Source: Chitinophagaceae bacterium (GTDB lineage Bacteria; Bacteroidota; Bacteroidia; Chitinophagales; Chitinophagaceae). Taken from it: DNA of 8,691 nt. Positions 7,534-8,691 of this stretch are shown in pieces. Location of the stretch: positions 510 through 9,200 of the forward strand of contig DNMB01000105.1 in NCBI GenBank assembly GCA_003489485.1, given 5' to 3'. The notes under the pieces were generated by a model, which ran no database searches, had not been told where the DNA came from, and saw only the letters and a program-made list of their open reading frames with translations. Made by a program: the position numbers and the translations under genes. The stretch's first letter is position 1; the number at the start of each line of letters is the position of its first letter.

Positions 7534-8550
7534 ATGTCTATAAACCGAAAGGTTCAAACACTCGATGAATTTACCATTCAGCAGCTTCGCGATTTTCCGC
7601 AAGCCACCGGAGAGCTCTCTAATCTGCTACGAAATATCGGGCTTGCTGCCAAGCGTGTGAACGTAGAGGTGAATAAGGCCGGACTGGTCGATATTCTCGG
7701 AGACGCCGGCACCGTGAACGTACAAGGCGAGAAGGTCAAAAAGCTAGATGTCTTTGCCAACGATCAGTTCATCAAAGTGCTGCAGCACGGTATCAGTTGT
7801 GCGGGGATTGCCAGTGAGGAGCTAGATGATTTTGTAGCCTTCGATGACGAAAAAAGTATCCACTCCAAATACGTCTGTCTTTTCGATCCGCTCGATGGAA
7901 GCGGTAACATCGATGTGAATGTTTCTATCGGCACGATCTTTGGGGTCTATCGCCGTGTTACACCGGTGGGGACCGTCGTAACGAAAGAAGATTTTCTCCA
8001 ACCCGGAAGCAGCCAAGTGGCAGCCGGTTACGTGGTGTACGGCTCTTCTACGATGTTGGTCTATGCAACCCGCCGAGGGGTCAACGGGTTTACGCTCGAT
8101 CCCTCTATTGGGGAATGGACCCTCAGTCATCCTGATATTCGTTGTCCTGAGAAGGGAAAGATCTATTCTGTTAATCACGGCAGTTTCTTTGAGTTCGATA
8201 AAGGTGTTCAGTCTTATATCACAGCTTGCCAGCAAAAAAGTAAGGAGCAGGGCGGCCCCCTTCGCCAACGTTATGTGGGAAGTATGGTGGCCGATGTGCA
8301 CCGTAATCTCATTAAGGGAGGAATATTTATGTATCCCGGCACCTCGAGTAAGCCCGACGGAAAGCTTAGGCTACTATATGAGTGTAACCCATTTGCGTTT
8401 ATCGTAGGGGTGGCCGGTGGTAAGGCCACGAATGGTAAAATAAGAACGCTCGACATAGTTCCCTCGTCGCTGCATGAGCGTTGTCCTTTCTTTGTAGGCA
8501 GTAAACTGATGATGGAAGAATTAGAAACGCAATTGGATCAAAATGGATAA
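7534..8550 (+). CDS. fbp: Class I fructose-1,6-bisphosphatase
   Basis: Magnesium-dependent cytosolic phosphatase converting fructose 1,6-bisphosphate to fructose 6-phosphate, the committed step of gluconeogenesis. The 338 residues match normal class I length. Visible metal-site residues are E95/E96 (ASEELDD), D118 and D121 in [20 protein letters not shown] (117-136), and E283 ([10 protein letters not shown]). Substrate-binding segments include NHGSF (214-218), [12 protein letters not shown] (246-257), GGIFMYPG (262-269) and KLRLLYE (277-283). The C-terminal [18 protein letters not shown] is also typical. The start at 7534 is six bases after the stop of the transpeptidase-fold gene and has no Shine-Dalgarno sequence. 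The stop overlaps the start of the following ABC ATPase gene by eight bases. Translation probably depends on a polycistronic message. Allosteric AMP regulation is known for many class I enzymes but cannot be judged from sequence here. Confidence 0.97.
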   Translation: MSINRKVQTLDEFTIQQLRDFPQATGELSNLLRNIGLAAKRVNVEVNKAGLVDILGDAGTVNVQGEKVKKLDVFANDQFIKVLQHGISCAGIASEELDDFVAFDDEKSIHSKYVCLFDPLDGSGNIDVNVSIGTIFGVYRRVTPVGTVVTKEDFLQPGSSQVAAGYVVYGSSTMLVYATRRGVNGFTLDPSIGEWTLSHPDIRCPEKGKIYSVNHGSFFEFDKGVQSYITACQQKSKEQGGPLRQRYVGSMVADVHRNLIKGGIFMYPGTSSKPDGKLRLLYECNPFAFIVGVAGGKATNGKIRTLDIVPSSLHERCPFFVGSKLMMEELETQLDQNG

Positions 8551-8691
8551 CGAAATCATAAAGGTCAGTAATCTGGTGAAGCGTTACGGCGAGCTAGAGG
8601 CCGTATCGGGAATCAGTTTCTCGGTGCGAAAAGGAGAGATATTCGGATTGCTGGGTCCCAATGGGGCCGGTAAATCGACCACACTCGAAAT
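8543..8691 (+). CDS. ABC transporter ATP-binding protein, N-terminal fragment cut by the right edge
   Basis: Only 49 complete codons are present. The start [20 protein letters not shown], the segment [20 protein letters not shown] and the Walker A motif GPNGAGKST (38-46, with K44) identify an ABC ATPase of the type that pairs with a separate membrane permease (NatA/CcmA/ABC-2-like style). The ATG lies inside the last codons of fbp, overlapping by eight bases in a different frame, so translational coupling or re-initiation is likely. The signature motif, Walker B and any partner permease are outside the window, so substrate and direction of transport are unknown. Confidence 0.93.
   Translation, partial: MDNEIIKVSNLVKRYGELEAVSGISFSVRKGEIFGLLGPNGAGKSTTLE

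Noticed and set aside
7822..8301. 159-codon open frame on the minus strand opposite fbp
   Set aside because: It lies wholly within the well-supported fbp gene. Its product is low in recognisable motifs and rich in His and Arg, as expected from an antisense reading of a conserved gene.
1..8691. A previously undescribed multi-gene system
   Set aside because: Every gene belongs to a recognised family and no unexplained stretch exceeds 75 bases. No repeats, mobile elements or unknown gene cluster support such a claim.

Overview
The window looks like ordinary chromosome from a member of the Bacteroidota, probably a Chitinophagaceae- or Sphingobacteriia-like lineage. The phylum is inferred from three things: near-perfect TAnnTTTG -7 promoter elements next to start codons, the absence of purine-rich Shine-Dalgarno sequences before any gene, and the protein types (lipoprotein membrane-fusion subunit, class I fructose-bisphosphatase with the [11 protein letters not shown] signature, TonB-C-type domain on a periplasmic enzyme). 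By eye, base composition is roughly half G+C throughout, and no segment looks foreign. The species cannot be named from this alone.

Left half (minus strand, reading right to left): purK (5011 to 3881), a 75-base gap, a lipoprotein membrane-fusion subunit (3805 to 2741), then an RND-family inner-membrane efflux permease (2744 to the left edge, cut off after 914 codons). The two efflux genes overlap by four bases (ATGA). No outer-membrane TolC-like channel is visible; it may lie beyond the left edge.

Right half (plus strand): 4-hydroxyphenylpyruvate dioxygenase (5081-6223), a periplasmic YafK-like L,D-transpeptidase-fold protein with a C-terminal TonB-C-like domain (6265-7527), class I fructose-1,6-bisphosphatase (7534-8550), and the first 49 codons of an ABC transporter ATPase (8543 to the right edge). 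The last three genes are packed with a 6-base gap and an 8-base overlap and probably share a transcript; the dioxygenase, 41 bases upstream, may belong to it.

The centre is a 69-base divergent promoter region (5012-5080). On each strand a perfect TAnnTTTG element ends exactly four bases before the start codon, which predicts leaderless or nearly leaderless mRNAs for purK and the dioxygenase. No intergenic stretch exceeds 75 bases. I see no RNA genes, mobile elements, CRISPR arrays or strong terminators. I found no convincing new biological system. The items most worth checking are the mirrored leaderless promoters and the transpeptidase/TonB-C domain combination.
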